DNA of 61,472 nucleotides, from contig JBJMJD010000082.1 in NCBI GenBank assembly GCA_045806525.1, positions 1-61,472 on the forward strand, read 5' to 3'. Position numbers and translations under genes: made by a program. Shown here piece by piece: positions 22,771-35,914 of this stretch. Positions within the stretch are counted from its first letter, which is position 1, and every line of letters starts with the position of its first letter. Below the pieces are notes generated by a model. That model saw nothing but the letters and a program-made list of their open reading frames with translations. It was not told the DNA's origin and searched no databases. Source of the DNA: JAICYJ01 sp045806525 (lineage in GTDB: Bacteria; Actinomycetota; Thermoleophilia; Gaiellales; JAICJC01).

Positions 22771-23547
22771 ATGACCGATCACGACACCCACCTGCAGCGG
22801 GCCCAGTCCTTCGGCGACGTGGCCGAGGCCTACCAGCAGGCACGACCGACGTATCCCGCGGCTGCGGTCGAGTGGGTGCTCGCCGCCGCTCCCGGACACG
22901 ACGTGCTCGACCTGGCCGCCGGTACCGGCAAGCTGACGCGGGCGATCGTCGCCGCCGGCGGCAACGTCACCGCCGTGGAGCCGCTCGACGGCATGCGCGC
23001 GCAGCTGCAGGCGGCTTACCCCGACGTCCCGGTGCACGCCGGCACGGCCGAGCAGATACCGCTCGACGACGAGAGCGTCGACGCCGTGCTGGTCGGACAG
23101 GCGTTCCACTGGTTCGATGCGGAACCGGCCCTGAACGAGATCGCCCGGGTACTGCGCCCGGGCGGCGTGCTGGGCCTGCTCTGGAACATCCGCGACGACT
23201 CGATCGGCTGGGTGGCCGAGCTGACCGGCACGCTGGTGATGGGAGCAGACGTGCTGTCGCAGGTCGACGGATCGGACTGGCAGGGCGTGGGAGAGCACGA
23301 GCGGTTCGGGCCGATCGAGCGCCGCGACTTCCCCAACCCGACGCCGTTTGACGCTGACCGGCTGGTCGCGTGGGCCACGTCCACCAGCACGCTTGCCACC
23401 ATGCCGCCCGACAAGCGCTCAGAGACGCTGCGGTCCGTGCGCGAGTTCGCGACCCGCCACCCGGGCCTGGGCGAAGAGGATCACTTCACGATGCCGTTCG
23501 TGACGGTCACCGCGCGGGCACGCCTGGCCGCCATCCGCCCCGCCTGA
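22771..23547 (+). CDS. Class I SAM-dependent methyltransferase
   Basis: A 258-residue methyltransferase: FGDVAEAYQQARPTYPAAAV, VLDLAAGTGKLTRAIVAAGG (SAM motif I), AVEPLDGMRAQL, VGQAFHWFDAEPALNEIARV and LRPGGVLGLLWNIRDD. This matches the YjhP/Methyltransf_11 group with the AFHWFD motif. Substrate unknown. TAGCCT lies 8 nt before the ATG, suggesting a leaderless mRNA. Confidence 0.85.
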   Translation: MTDHDTHLQRAQSFGDVAEAYQQARPTYPAAAVEWVLAAAPGHDVLDLAAGTGKLTRAIVAAGGNVTAVEPLDGMRAQLQAAYPDVPVHAGTAEQIPLDDESVDAVLVGQAFHWFDAEPALNEIARVLRPGGVLGLLWNIRDDSIGWVAELTGTLVMGADVLSQVDGSDWQGVGEHERFGPIERRDFPNPTPFDADRLVAWATSTSTLATMPPDKRSETLRSVREFATRHPGLGEEDHFTMPFVTVTARARLAAIRPA

Positions 23548-23589
23548 TAGGCTGTTCTCCGGCTCGATCAACCACAGAGCCAGCCCTGC

Positions 23590-23628
23590 ACGCCCCTTTA
23601 ATCCGCGGCCAGAGAGCCCGGGAAGGAG
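23590..23628 (+). promoter_or_regulatory. PyrR-binding leader element covering the ribosome site
   Basis: The stretch contains CTTTAATCCGCGG, CCAGAGAGCCCGGG and AAGGAG. CCAGAGAGxC within a G/C-paired loop is the conserved PyrR-binding core known from pyr mRNA leaders. Because the AAGGAG ribosome site (23623-23628) is part of the same short element, PyrR bound with UMP probably represses translation, as reported in mycobacteria. A -10-like TAGGCT near 23548 would start the leader. Confidence 0.7.
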
Positions 23629-23635
23629 TCGCAAG

Positions 23636-23677
23636 ATGACGTGTGCCTGCCCAACGACGCCGCCCACAGCCGGGTGA
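23636..23677 (+). CDS. 13-residue leader peptide overlapping pyrR start
   Basis: AAGGAG with a 7-nt spacer leads into ATG 23636, which encodes MTCACPTTPPTAG and stops at TGA 23675-23677. That stop overlaps the in-frame GTG of pyrR (GTGA). The only well-placed ribosome site of the operon thus serves this peptide, so pyrR may be translated by coupling. An alternative is that pyrR itself starts at GTG 23641. Confidence 0.55.
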   Translation: MTCACPTTPPTAG

Positions 23678-24222
23678 GCGTTCCCGAGATCGCAGGCCGG
23701 GTACTGCTCGACGAGGCCGATCTGCAGCGGACGTTGCGCCGGATCGCGCACGAGATCGTCGAGAAGCACCCCGACATCGACCGCCTCGTCCTGGTCGGAA
23801 TCCACACGCGCGGCGTCTATCTGGCCGACCGCCTGGCCGCGCTGATCGAACAGTTCAGCGACGTGCGCGTGCCCACCGGCGCACTCGACATCTCCTTCTA
23901 CCGCGACGACGTGCGCGTGCACCCACAGCCGGTGGTGAAGGCAACCCGGCTGGACTTCCCGATCGATGGCCGTTCGGTGGTGCTCGTGGACGACGTGCTG
24001 TTCACGGGTCGCACCATCCGCAGCGCCATCGAGGCGCTGTTCGGCTACGGCCGGCCGGAGCGCGTGCAGCTGGCGGTGCTGGTCGACCGCGGCCACCGCG
24101 AGCTGCCGATCCGCCCCGACTACGTCGGCAAGAACCTGCCCACCGCGCGCGCCGAGCGCGTGAACGTCCAGCTTTCCGAGGTCGACGACGTCGACCGCAT
24201 CGTCCTTCTCACCGCCGACTAG
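23674..24222 (+). CDS. pyrR: PyrR regulatory protein / uracil phosphoribosyltransferase
   Basis: The 182-residue protein has PyrR/PRTase features: LLDEADLQRTLRRIAHEIVE, LVLVGIHTRGVYLADRLA, VPTGALDISFYRDD and the PRPP loop SVVLVDDVLFTGRTIRSAIE. It senses UMP/UTP and binds pyr mRNA; many members also convert uracil to UMP. GTG 23674 gives the usual length and overlaps the leader-peptide stop; GTG 23641 would add 11 residues. It is first in the pyr operon. Confidence 0.92.
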   Translation: MSVPEIAGRVLLDEADLQRTLRRIAHEIVEKHPDIDRLVLVGIHTRGVYLADRLAALIEQFSDVRVPTGALDISFYRDDVRVHPQPVVKATRLDFPIDGRSVVLVDDVLFTGRTIRSAIEALFGYGRPERVQLAVLVDRGHRELPIRPDYVGKNLPTARAERVNVQLSEVDDVDRIVLLTAD

Positions 24223-24230
24223 GAGCGCTC

Positions 24231-25226
24231 GTGGATCTCTACCCACCAACCGGACTGCCCAGCCGCCGCCACCTGCTCTCGATCTCCGACCTCGACCGTG
24301 CCGACGTGGAGCGGCTGCTGGAGACAGCGGAGGGCTTTGAGTCGGTGATGCAGCGCGACGTCAAGAAGGTGCCGACGCTGCGCGGCCGCACGGTCGTGAA
24401 CCTCTTCTTCGAGTCGTCCACCCGCACGTCGAGCTCGTTCGAGCTGGCCGCCAAGCGCCTGTCGGCCGACACCATCAGCCTCAAGTCCTCGGGCTCCAGC
24501 GTCGACAAGGGCGAGTCGCTGAAGGACACCATCCTCACGCTCAGCGCCTACGACCCGGACGTGATCGTGATCCGCCATCCCCAGGCCGGCGCGCCCGCGA
24601 TCGTCACGCGCCACACCGACGCCCACGTCGTCAACGCCGGCGACGGAAAGCACCAGCATCCGACCCAGAGCCTGCTCGACCTGTACACGATCAGAAAGGC
24701 GCTGGGCACGGTCGAGGGGCTGCAGGTCGCCATCGTCGGGGACGTCCTGCACTCGCGGGTGGCCCGGTCCAACATCCAGGCGCTGACCATGCTCGGCGCC
24801 CACGTCACCCTGGTCGGCCCGCCGACGCTGATCCCGCGCGAGGCGGCCGCGATGGGCGTGTCGGTGTCGCACAGCATCGACGACATCGCCGAGGCCGACG
24901 TCATCTACGTCCTGCGCATGCAGCGGGAGCGCATGCTGGAGGGCGCGAACTACCTGCCCTCGCTGCGCGAGTACAGCACGCTTTGGGGGGTGACCCCCGA
25001 CCGGGTGCGACCCAGCCAGCTGGTGATGCACCCCGGCCCGATCAACCGCGGCGTCGAGATCTCGGCCGAGGTGGCCGACAGCGCCAGCTCGCGGATCGTT
25101 GACCAGGTGCGGGCCGGCCTGGTGACGCGGATGGCGGTGCTCTACGACCTGCTCACCGAGCCGACCACCACCGGTGGCCAGGCCGCCTTGCGGGCCGTCG
25201 AGCCGGCCGGGCAGGAGGTGGCCTGA
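24231..25226 (+). CDS. pyrB: Aspartate carbamoyltransferase catalytic subunit
   Basis: This 331-residue enzyme makes N-carbamoyl-L-aspartate. Signature motifs: FFESSTRTSSSFELAAKRL (carbamoyl-phosphate loop), SGSSVDKGESLKDT, IVIRHPQAGAP, GDGKHQHPTQSLLDLYTI and MHPGPINRGVEI. GTG 24231 has AGGAG 5 nt upstream. It follows pyrR by 8 nt and overlaps pyrC by one base (TGATG). No regulatory-subunit gene (pyrI) is present. Confidence 0.95.
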   Translation: MDLYPPTGLPSRRHLLSISDLDRADVERLLETAEGFESVMQRDVKKVPTLRGRTVVNLFFESSTRTSSSFELAAKRLSADTISLKSSGSSVDKGESLKDTILTLSAYDPDVIVIRHPQAGAPAIVTRHTDAHVVNAGDGKHQHPTQSLLDLYTIRKALGTVEGLQVAIVGDVLHSRVARSNIQALTMLGAHVTLVGPPTLIPREAAAMGVSVSHSIDDIAEADVIYVLRMQRERMLEGANYLPSLREYSTLWGVTPDRVRPSQLVMHPGPINRGVEISAEVADSASSRIVDQVRAGLVTRMAVLYDLLTEPTTTGGQAALRAVEPAGQEVA

Positions 25227-26547
25227 TGCAGAGGCTGACGCACCGTGAGGCTCCGCTCGCCAACCTGCTGATCTGCGGCGCCCGCCTGTTCGACGGCGGC
25301 AGCGGGCTGGAGGGCGTACAGCTGGACGTCCGGGTCGTCGACGGGACGATCGCCGAGATCGGCTCCGACCTGGAGGCGGACGGGGCCGAGACGATCGACG
25401 CCGCCGGGCTGACCATGACCCCGGGCCTGGTTGATCCGCACGTCCACCTGCGCACCCCTGGCGACGAGGACGTTGAGGACATCGCCTCGGGCACCCGCGC
25501 CGCAGCCGGCGGCGGGTTTGTGGCGATCCTGGCAATGCCCAACACCGATCCCGTGGTCGACAGCGCGGCCGTGCTGAGCGGACTGATCGAGCGCGCCGGC
25601 GACCAGGCCGCAGTGCCGACCGGGTTCTTCGCCGCCATCAGCCGCGGCCTGGAGGGCCGCGAGCTGGTGGACATGGCCGAGCTGGCCGCGCGCGGAGCAG
25701 CCGGCTTCTCGGACGACGGCCGCCCGGTCGAACGCGCCGGCATGCTGCGCCGGGCGCTCCAGTACAGCCGCATCACCGGCCTCAAGCTGACGCTGCATGA
25801 GGAGGACATGACCCTCACCGCCGGCTCGCAGATGCACGAAGGCGCCGTCTCGGCCGAGCTGGGCCTGCACGGGTACCCCGGGATCGGGGAGAGCGTGATG
25901 GTCGGCCGCGACCTGCAGATCGCCCGTTACGAGCACGCGCCGCTGCACCTGTGCCACATCTCCGCGGCCGAGTCGGTGGCCGAGATCCGCCGCGCCAAGG
26001 AGCTGGGGGTCGACGTCACCGCCGAGGTGTCGCCGCACCACCTGTGCCTGACCGACGAGCTGGTTCGCGATCTCGACGCGGCCGTCAGCAAGATGAACCC
26101 GCCGCTGCGCTCGGCCGCCGACCGGGCGGCGCTGATCGAGGCACTGGCCGACGGCACGCTGGACTGCATCGCCACCGATCACGCGCCCCACCGCACGCGC
26201 GAGAAGGAGGTGCCGTTCGAGGCGGCGCCGAACGGGGTGATCGGCCTGGAGACGGCCTTCGCCGCCGTCTACACGGAGCTGGTGGCTCCCGGCCTGGTGT
26301 CGCTCTCGACGGTGATCGAACGGATGTCGGCCGGACCCGCGCGGGCCTTCGATCTGCCCGTCCCGGCGCTGCGTACCGGCGTCCCAGCCGACCTCGCGCT
26401 CTGGGATCTGTCGGAGAGCTGGCTGGTCGCGCCGCCATACGCCTCGCGCTCGCGCAACTGCGCATTCGCCGGGCGCACGCTGCAGGGCCGCTGCACGATC
26501 ACGATCGCTGCCGGCGCCGTCGCCCACCGGCTGGCCGAGGTGGCACG

Positions 26548-26551
<4 letters not shown>
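25226..26551 (+). CDS. pyrC: Dihydroorotase
   Basis: The 441-residue amidohydrolase closes carbamoyl-aspartate to dihydroorotate. Motifs: MTPGLVDPHVHLRTPGDEDV (HxH metal ligands), FVAILAMPNTDPVVDS, LHLCHISAAESV, VSPHHLCLTDE and CIATDHAPHT-like CIATDHAPHRTREKEV. Start ATG 25226 overlaps the pyrB stop, and the end overlaps carA by 4 nt (ATGA). Confidence 0.95.
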
Positions 26552-30788
<4,237 letters not shown>

Positions 30789-30802
<14 letters not shown>

Positions 30803-31514
30803 GCGGATGCTGCCGGTCGCGCGGGTCGAGGCGGTCGGCGCCTACACGCTGCTGGTGCTGCAAAACGACGGCGGTGAGGTGGGCCGGCCGGGCCAGTTCT
30901 TCATGCTCCAGGCCGACCCGGAGCCGAGCGGCGCATACCTGCCGCGGGCGCTGTCGGCGGCCTGGGCCGATGCGGGCGAGATCGCCTTCCTGCTGGACGT
31001 GCGCGGCGCCGGCACCGCCGCCCTGGCCGGGGCCGCCCGGGTGTCGGTGCTGGGGCCGCTGGGCCATGGCTTCGAGCTGCGCGACGGGCCGGCCATCCTG
31101 GTCGGCGGCGGCATCGGTGCGGCCATCCTGCCCTGGCTGGTGCGCGACCTGCCTGGCCCGGTGACGACCCTGCTCGGGTTCCGCGAGCAGCGGCATGCCG
31201 TGTGCGCCGCACTGATCGACGCCGATGCGACCGTGGTGTTGGAGCCGACCTACGTGACCGAGCCGTTGGCGCGGCTGCTGCCGGCCGACGCAACCGTCTA
31301 CGCCTGCGGGCCGGGTCCGATGCTGCACGCCGTGGCCGCGCTGTGCGCCGAGCACGCCGTACCCTGCCTGCTGGCGATGGAGGCGGCCATGGCCTGTGGG
31401 TTCGGCGCCTGCTACGGCTGCGCGGTCGAGATCGACGGCGAGTGGAAACGGCTGTGCATCGAGGGTCCCGTGCTGGCGGCGGGACGGGTGCTGGCGGGCG
31501 TGCAGGGTGGGTAG
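30789..31514 (+). CDS. pyrK: Dihydroorotate dehydrogenase electron-transfer subunit
   Basis: The 241-residue protein carries FAD and a [2Fe-2S] cluster and moves electrons from PyrD to NAD+. Visible: the FAD-binding barrel (GRPGQFFMLQADPE), AILVGGGIGAAILPWLVRDL for NAD, and the C-terminal cluster motif MACGFGACYGCAVEIDGEWK, RLCIEGPVL (four Cys). ATG 30789 overlaps carB by 14 nt and has GGAG upstream; an in-frame ATG at 30768 is less likely. Confidence 0.9.
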
Positions 31515-31515
31515 C

Positions 31516-32445
31516 GTGGCCACCCGCTTCTGCGGGATCGACCTCGCCCACCCGGTGGTGAACGGGTCGGGCACGCTCGACGCGCTGGCGGCGGGCACCC
31601 TCGGCGTGTCCGCCTTTGTCACCAAGACGGTCACGCTGAACCCGCGCGCAGGCAACCCGCCACAGCGCATCGCCGAGACCCCGCAGGGCATGGTCAACTC
31701 GATCGGTCTCGCGAACCCGGGCCTCGAACGGTTCTGCGACGAGCACCTGCCGCGACTGGCCGAGCTGGGCGTGCCGCTGATCGTCAGCGTCGGGGGCTGG
31801 AGCCGGGAGGAGTACGCCGTGGCCGTGCGGCGGATCGGCGCACACCCGGCCGTGGCGGCGCTCGAGCTGAACGTGTCATGCCCCAACGTCGACACCGGCT
31901 GCATCTCGATCGGCACCGACCCGTCGGAGACGCGGGCGCTGCTGGAGCGCTGTCGCGCAGAGACCGACCGGCCGCTGCTGGCCAAGCTGTCGCCGAGCGT
32001 GGCCGACGTCTCGGCCGTTGCGCTGGCCGCCGCCGAGGGCGGGGCGGCGGGCCTTGTGCTGATCAACACGGTCCGTGGAATGGCGATCGACCGCGACACG
32101 CTGCAGCCGGTCCTGGGTGGCGGCGGCGGCGGCCTATCCGGCCCCGCCGTGAAGCCTGTCGCCCTGCACGCGATCTTTCACTGCCGGGCCGCCACCGGGC
32201 TGCCCATCGCCGGCGTCGGCGGCATCGGCGGCGCCCAGGACTGCCTCGAGTTCGCGGCGGCGGGGGCGGCGATTGTCGCCGTCGGCACCGCCCTCTTCCG
32301 CAACCCCGGGCTGGTCGAGGAGATCGTCGCCGAACTCCCCGGCCTGCTCGAGCGGCACGGCGTTTCCACCTTTGACGACGTCGTCGGACGGGCCCATCAC
32401 CAGCAGGGTAAAGCTTTACTTGAGGTTGATGCGAACCACTCCTAA
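31516..32445 (+). CDS. pyrD: Dihydroorotate dehydrogenase, class 1B catalytic subunit
   Basis: The 309-residue FMN enzyme oxidises dihydroorotate to orotate. Motifs: VVNGSGTLDALA, VTLNPRAGNPPQRIAETPQG, MVNSIGLANPGLERF, ELNVSCPNVDTG, LLAKLSPSVADVS and IAGVGGIGGAQDCLEFAAAGA. Pairing with PyrK fits the NAD+-dependent PyrDB type. GTG 31516 lies 1 nt after the pyrK stop. The expected pyrF does not follow. Confidence 0.93.
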   Translation: MATRFCGIDLAHPVVNGSGTLDALAAGTLGVSAFVTKTVTLNPRAGNPPQRIAETPQGMVNSIGLANPGLERFCDEHLPRLAELGVPLIVSVGGWSREEYAVAVRRIGAHPAVAALELNVSCPNVDTGCISIGTDPSETRALLERCRAETDRPLLAKLSPSVADVSAVALAAAEGGAAGLVLINTVRGMAIDRDTLQPVLGGGGGGLSGPAVKPVALHAIFHCRAATGLPIAGVGGIGGAQDCLEFAAAGAAIVAVGTALFRNPGLVEEIVAELPGLLERHGVSTFDDVVGRAHHQQGKALLEVDANHS

Positions 32446-32474
32446 ATCGGCCTATTCTGGCCGTTTCCTTGTCG

Positions 32475-32502
32475 TTGCACGGACGGCCAAGCGTGGTATT
32501 AT
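32475..32502 (+). promoter_or_regulatory. Promoter for mihF-gmk-rpoZ
   Basis: TTGCAC (32475-32480), 16-nt spacer and TATTAT (32497-32502) precede the mihF ATG at 32514 by 11 nt. This gives mihF its own promoter even though it directly follows the pyr operon. Only a weak hairpin (32448-32463) lies between. Confidence 0.55.
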
Positions 32503-32513
32503 CGCCCCGAAAG

Positions 32514-32837
32514 ATGCCCACGCTCCTCTCGCAGGCCCCCTCCCGTTCGCTCGACCAGAGACTCGACGCACTCGACCGGGCGAACCGCATCCGTGTGCAA
32601 CGAGCGCAGCTGAAGCGCGCACTCAAGGCGGGGACCACCACGTTCGACCAGGTGCTGGTCGACCCGCCGGACTACGTGCTGACGGCGAAGGTGTACGACA
32701 TGCTGCTGTCGGTTCCGCGGCTGGGAAGGGTGCGCGCCGGTCGGCTGCTGACCCAGTGCCGGATCAGCCAGGCCAAGACCATCGGCGGACTGTCCGAGCG
32801 ACAGCGCGGCGAGCTGGTCGACCTGTTCAACTCCTGA
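32514..32837 (+). CDS. mihF: Actinobacterial integration host factor MihF
   Basis: The 107-residue nucleoid protein has the MihF pattern: a basic helical N-terminus (RLDALDRANRIRVQRAQLKR), the TTTFDQVLVDPPDYVLTAKV segment, LLSVPRLGRVRAGRLLTQCR and IGGLSERQRGELVDLF. The helix-two-turn-helix region VPRLGRVRAGRLL binds DNA. The position just before gmk is conserved in actinobacteria. Start ATG 32514 gives the standard length. Confidence 0.93.
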   Translation: MPTLLSQAPSRSLDQRLDALDRANRIRVQRAQLKRALKAGTTTFDQVLVDPPDYVLTAKVYDMLLSVPRLGRVRAGRLLTQCRISQAKTIGGLSERQRGELVDLFNS

Positions 32838-32853
32838 CAACGGCTGCGGCCGC

Positions 32854-33423
32854 ATGAGCGGCCGGCTGTTCGTCGTATCCGGTCCGTCCGGCGTCGGCAA
32901 GGGAACATTGATCGCGCGGGCTCGTGCCGAGGTACCGCGGCTGGAGCTGGCCACCTCGGCCACCACCCGTCCCAGGCGCCCCAGCGAGCAGCAGGGCCGC
33001 GAGTACCACTTCCTCTCCCCGGACGAGTTCCAGCGGCGGTTGCAGGGGGGCGAGTTCCTGGAGCATGTAGAATTCGCCGGCCATCGGTACGGCACGCTGC
33101 GCAGCGAGGTCGAACGGCGACTGGCGGACGGCTCGAACGTGATCCTCGAGATCGACGTCCCCGGCGCTCGTGAGATCGAGCGGCAGCTGCCGGACTCGGT
33201 GCTGGTGTTCATCGCACCGCCGGATGTGGGAGACCTCGAGCAGCGCCTGATCGGGCGCGGCACGAACTCGCCGCAGGACATTGCCACCCGGCTGCGGATC
33301 GCCAGGTCCGAGCTGGAGGCGGAAACCGATTTTCGCTACGTGATCGTGAACGACGATGTGGAACGGGCGGCGTCCCAGCTCACCGAGCTGATCCGCGCCG
33401 CCCTTGACGAGGAGACCAGATGA
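32854..33423 (+). CDS. gmk: Guanylate kinase
   Basis: This 189-residue kinase phosphorylates GMP/dGMP. P-loop FVVSGPSGVGKGTLIARA, GMP-binding SATTRPRRPSEQQGREYHFL, VEFAGHRYGTLRSEVER and IEIDVPGAREI-type VILEIDVPGAREIERQLPDS are all present. It overlaps rpoZ by 4 nt (ATGA). Confidence 0.95.
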   Translation: MSGRLFVVSGPSGVGKGTLIARARAEVPRLELATSATTRPRRPSEQQGREYHFLSPDEFQRRLQGGEFLEHVEFAGHRYGTLRSEVERRLADGSNVILEIDVPGAREIERQLPDSVLVFIAPPDVGDLEQRLIGRGTNSPQDIATRLRIARSELEAETDFRYVIVNDDVERAASQLTELIRAALDEETR

Positions 33424-33662
33424 TCTATCCCAAAGTTGACGTCCTGCTCGAACATGTGGACAGCAAGTACGCGCTCGTGATCGCGGCCGCCAAGCGCGCC
33501 CGCCAGATCAACGACTACCACCACCAGCTCGGCGAGGGCAGCTTCGAGGGCTTCGCCCCACCGTTGATCGAGTCGCGGTCGAAGAACTTCCTGACCATGG
33601 CGCTCGAGGAGATCGCTGAGGGCAAGCTGGAGGTCTCGACCTCCGACGCCAGCGCCGTCTGA
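33420..33662 (+). CDS. rpoZ: RNA polymerase omega subunit
   Basis: The 80-residue protein begins YPKVDVLLEHVDSKYALVIA, AAKRARQINDYHHQLGEGSF: the omega signature (DxLLExxxSKYxLVxxAAKRARQIN). It assists RNA polymerase assembly and ppGpp response. Coupled to gmk by a 4-nt overlap, the usual arrangement. Confidence 0.95.
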   Translation: MIYPKVDVLLEHVDSKYALVIAAAKRARQINDYHHQLGEGSFEGFAPPLIESRSKNFLTMALEEIAEGKLEVSTSDASAV

Positions 33663-33716
33663 GCGCCGGCTGATCATCGCCTGGGTTTCCCGGCGGCGAC
33701 GCCGTACACTTCGGCC

Positions 33717-34916
33717 ATGATCCTGGTCGGGGTGAGCGGGGGGGTCGCGGCCTACAAGAGCTGTGAGCTGGTGCGGCTGCTGGTCAAGACCGGCCGCGAG
33801 GTGCAGGTCGTGATGACGCCGGCCGCCGAGCGCTTCGTCGGGCCGACCACCTTCTCGGCGCTCTCCCGGCGGCCGGTGCTGACCGAGCAGTCGGTCGACG
33901 TGTTCCCGCACCTGGAGGCCTCGCGGGAGGCGATTCTCTACTGCATCGCCCCGGCCGGCGCCAACACGATCGCGCGCCTGGCGCACGGCGAGGCCCCGAA
34001 CGTGCTGACCCAGTCGGCGCTGGCATTCACCGGCCCGCTGCTGGTGGCCCCGGCCATGAACCCGCGCATGTGGTCGGCACCGGTCACGCAGGAGAACGTG
34101 CGCGCCCTGCTGGCGCGCGGCGTCGAGATGATCGGCCCGGAGTCGGGCGAGATGGCTGAGGGAGAGCAGGGCGCCGGCCGCATGTCCGAGCCGGATCAGA
34201 TCGCCGGCCGCATCGAGGCACGGCTGGCGACGCTCGGCAGCCTGGCCGGGCGCCGGGTGCTGGTCACCGCCGGCGGGACGCGCGAGCCGCTCGACGCGGT
34301 GCGGTACCTGGGAAACCGCTCCAGCGGGCGGATGGGCGTGGCGGTGGCCGACGAGGCGGCCAGGCGCGGGGCCGACGTGACGCTGATCCTTGCTGCGGCC
34401 ACGGCGTCGCCGAGCGCGCCGATGCGGACGCTGCGGGCGGAGACGGCCGAGCAGCTGCGGGCGGCCACGCTGGCCCAGGCCGACGGCGCGGACGTGATCG
34501 TGATGGCGGCCGCCGTGGCCGACTACCGGCCCGGCCGGCCGGTCGACGGCAAGCGCATCAAGGACTCCGAGGCCTGGACGATCGAGATGCTGCCGACGGC
34601 AGACATCCTGGCCGAGCTGGGCGCCGGGCGGCGCGAGGGCCAGGTGCTGATCGGCTTCGCCGCCGAACACGGCGAGGGGGCCGTCGATCGAGCTCGCGCC
34701 AAGCTGGAGCGCAAGGGTGCGGACATGATCGTGATGAACGACATCAGCCGCACGGACATCGGCTTCGACAGCAGCCTCAACGAAATCGTGCTGGTGTCGT
34801 CCAAAGGAGAGCAGCTGGTATCGCGACGCTCCAAACAGGCCTGCGCCGCCGCCATTCTGGACACATTGGGGAACCAAACCGCCGCCGCCGCCGTAGAGCA
34901 GCGTACGACGGTCTGA
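33717..34916 (+). CDS. coaBC: Bifunctional phosphopantothenoylcysteine decarboxylase/synthase
   Basis: The 399-residue protein joins cysteine to 4'-phosphopantothenate (CoaB, C-terminal) and decarboxylates the product (CoaC, N-terminal flavoprotein). CoaC: VGVSGGVAAYKSCELVRLL and PAMNPRMW. CoaB: VTAGGTREPLDAVRYLGNRS, SGRMGVAVADEA and MNDISRTDIGFDS. In the substrate clamp, where many CoaC have ACGxxGxGRM, this protein has AEGEQGAGRM, so the usual Cys is Glu. TACACT lies 6 nt before ATG 33717, so it has its own leaderless promoter. Confidence 0.92.
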   Translation: MILVGVSGGVAAYKSCELVRLLVKTGREVQVVMTPAAERFVGPTTFSALSRRPVLTEQSVDVFPHLEASREAILYCIAPAGANTIARLAHGEAPNVLTQSALAFTGPLLVAPAMNPRMWSAPVTQENVRALLARGVEMIGPESGEMAEGEQGAGRMSEPDQIAGRIEARLATLGSLAGRRVLVTAGGTREPLDAVRYLGNRSSGRMGVAVADEAARRGADVTLILAAATASPSAPMRTLRAETAEQLRAATLAQADGADVIVMAAAVADYRPGRPVDGKRIKDSEAWTIEMLPTADILAELGAGRREGQVLIGFAAEHGEGAVDRARAKLERKGADMIVMNDISRTDIGFDSSLNEIVLVSSKGEQLVSRRSKQACAAAILDTLGNQTAAAAVEQRTTV

Positions 34917-34929
34917 CGAGAGGACACCT

Positions 34930-35907
34930 GTGGAAGCATCAGAGCTGCACGACTCGACCCACTCTCAGGCGATCGCCAACGCGGGCGTCGTCGCCCGCCG
35001 CGTGATCGAAAACGTGGCCCGTGTGATCCATGCCCCGGACGGCCTGCTGGAGCGGTGCGTGATGGCGCTGCTGTGCGAGGGCCACATCATCCTCGAGGAC
35101 TTCCCAGGAGTGGGCAAGACGATGCTGGCCAAGTCGCTGGCGCGCTCGCTGGACTGCGAGTTCGCGCGCATCCAGGCCACGCCCGACCTGCTCCCGTCCG
35201 ACATCACCGGCGTCAACGTCTACAACCTGCAAGCCAACGAGTTCGAGTTCCGCCCGGGCCCGGTGTTCGCGAACCTGGTGCTGGTCGACGAGATCAACCG
35301 CGCCAGCCCGAAAACCCAGTCGGCGCTGCTCGAGTGCATGCAGGAGGTACAGGTCACCATCGACGGGTCGACCCACCGGCTGGCCCGCCCATTCATGGTG
35401 ATCGCCACCCAGAACCCGATCGAGTACGAGGGCACGTTCCCGCTGCCGGAGGCCCAGCTCGACCGCTTCACGATGCGGCTGCACCTGGGGTACCCGGCCA
35501 TCGCCGAGGAGGCGCGGATGCTGTCCGAGCACGCGGCCTCCGAGCCGATCGAGCTGCTGGAGCCGGTCGCGTCGGCCGCCGACCTCGAGTCCGCCATCGA
35601 GGCCGTCAAGAGCGTGTACGTCGAGGACAGCCTCAACCGGTACGTGGTCGCGATCCTGCGCCATACCCGTGGCGACTCGCGGCTCGCGCTGGGGGCCAGC
35701 CCACGGGCCGGTATCTCGCTGCTGCGGGTGGCCAAGGCGCTGGCGGCGCTGCACGGCCGCGAGTACGTGATCCCGGCGGATATCAAAGACGTGGCCGCCG
35801 ATGTGCTCTCGCACAGGGTGATCATGGCCGCCGATGCCCGTACCGGCGGGGTGGATCCCTCCGAGGTGATCGGCGAGGCGGTCGACCGCACGCCGGTCCC
35901 GGTCTGA
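34930..35907 (+). CDS. MoxR-type AAA+ ATPase
   Basis: The 325-residue ATPase has Walker A ILEDFPGVGKTMLAKSLA near residue 57, Walker B LVLVDEINRASPKTQSALLE, sensor 1 MVIATQNPIEYEGTFPLPEA, and LGASPRAGISLLRVAKALAA. MoxR ATPases act as chaperones with DUF58 proteins, encoded next here. GTG 34930 is preceded by GAGAGGA. The DUF58 gene starts 7 nt after its stop. Confidence 0.92.
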   Translation: MEASELHDSTHSQAIANAGVVARRVIENVARVIHAPDGLLERCVMALLCEGHIILEDFPGVGKTMLAKSLARSLDCEFARIQATPDLLPSDITGVNVYNLQANEFEFRPGPVFANLVLVDEINRASPKTQSALLECMQEVQVTIDGSTHRLARPFMVIATQNPIEYEGTFPLPEAQLDRFTMRLHLGYPAIAEEARMLSEHAASEPIELLEPVASAADLESAIEAVKSVYVEDSLNRYVVAILRHTRGDSRLALGASPRAGISLLRVAKALAALHGREYVIPADIKDVAADVLSHRVIMAADARTGGVDPSEVIGEAVDRTPVPV

Positions 35908-35914
35908 TCCGGCC

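Noticed and set aside
32448..32463. Terminator between pyrD and mihF
   Set aside because: Only a 5-bp CGGCC/GGCCG stem with a weak T-rich tail; too weak to call.
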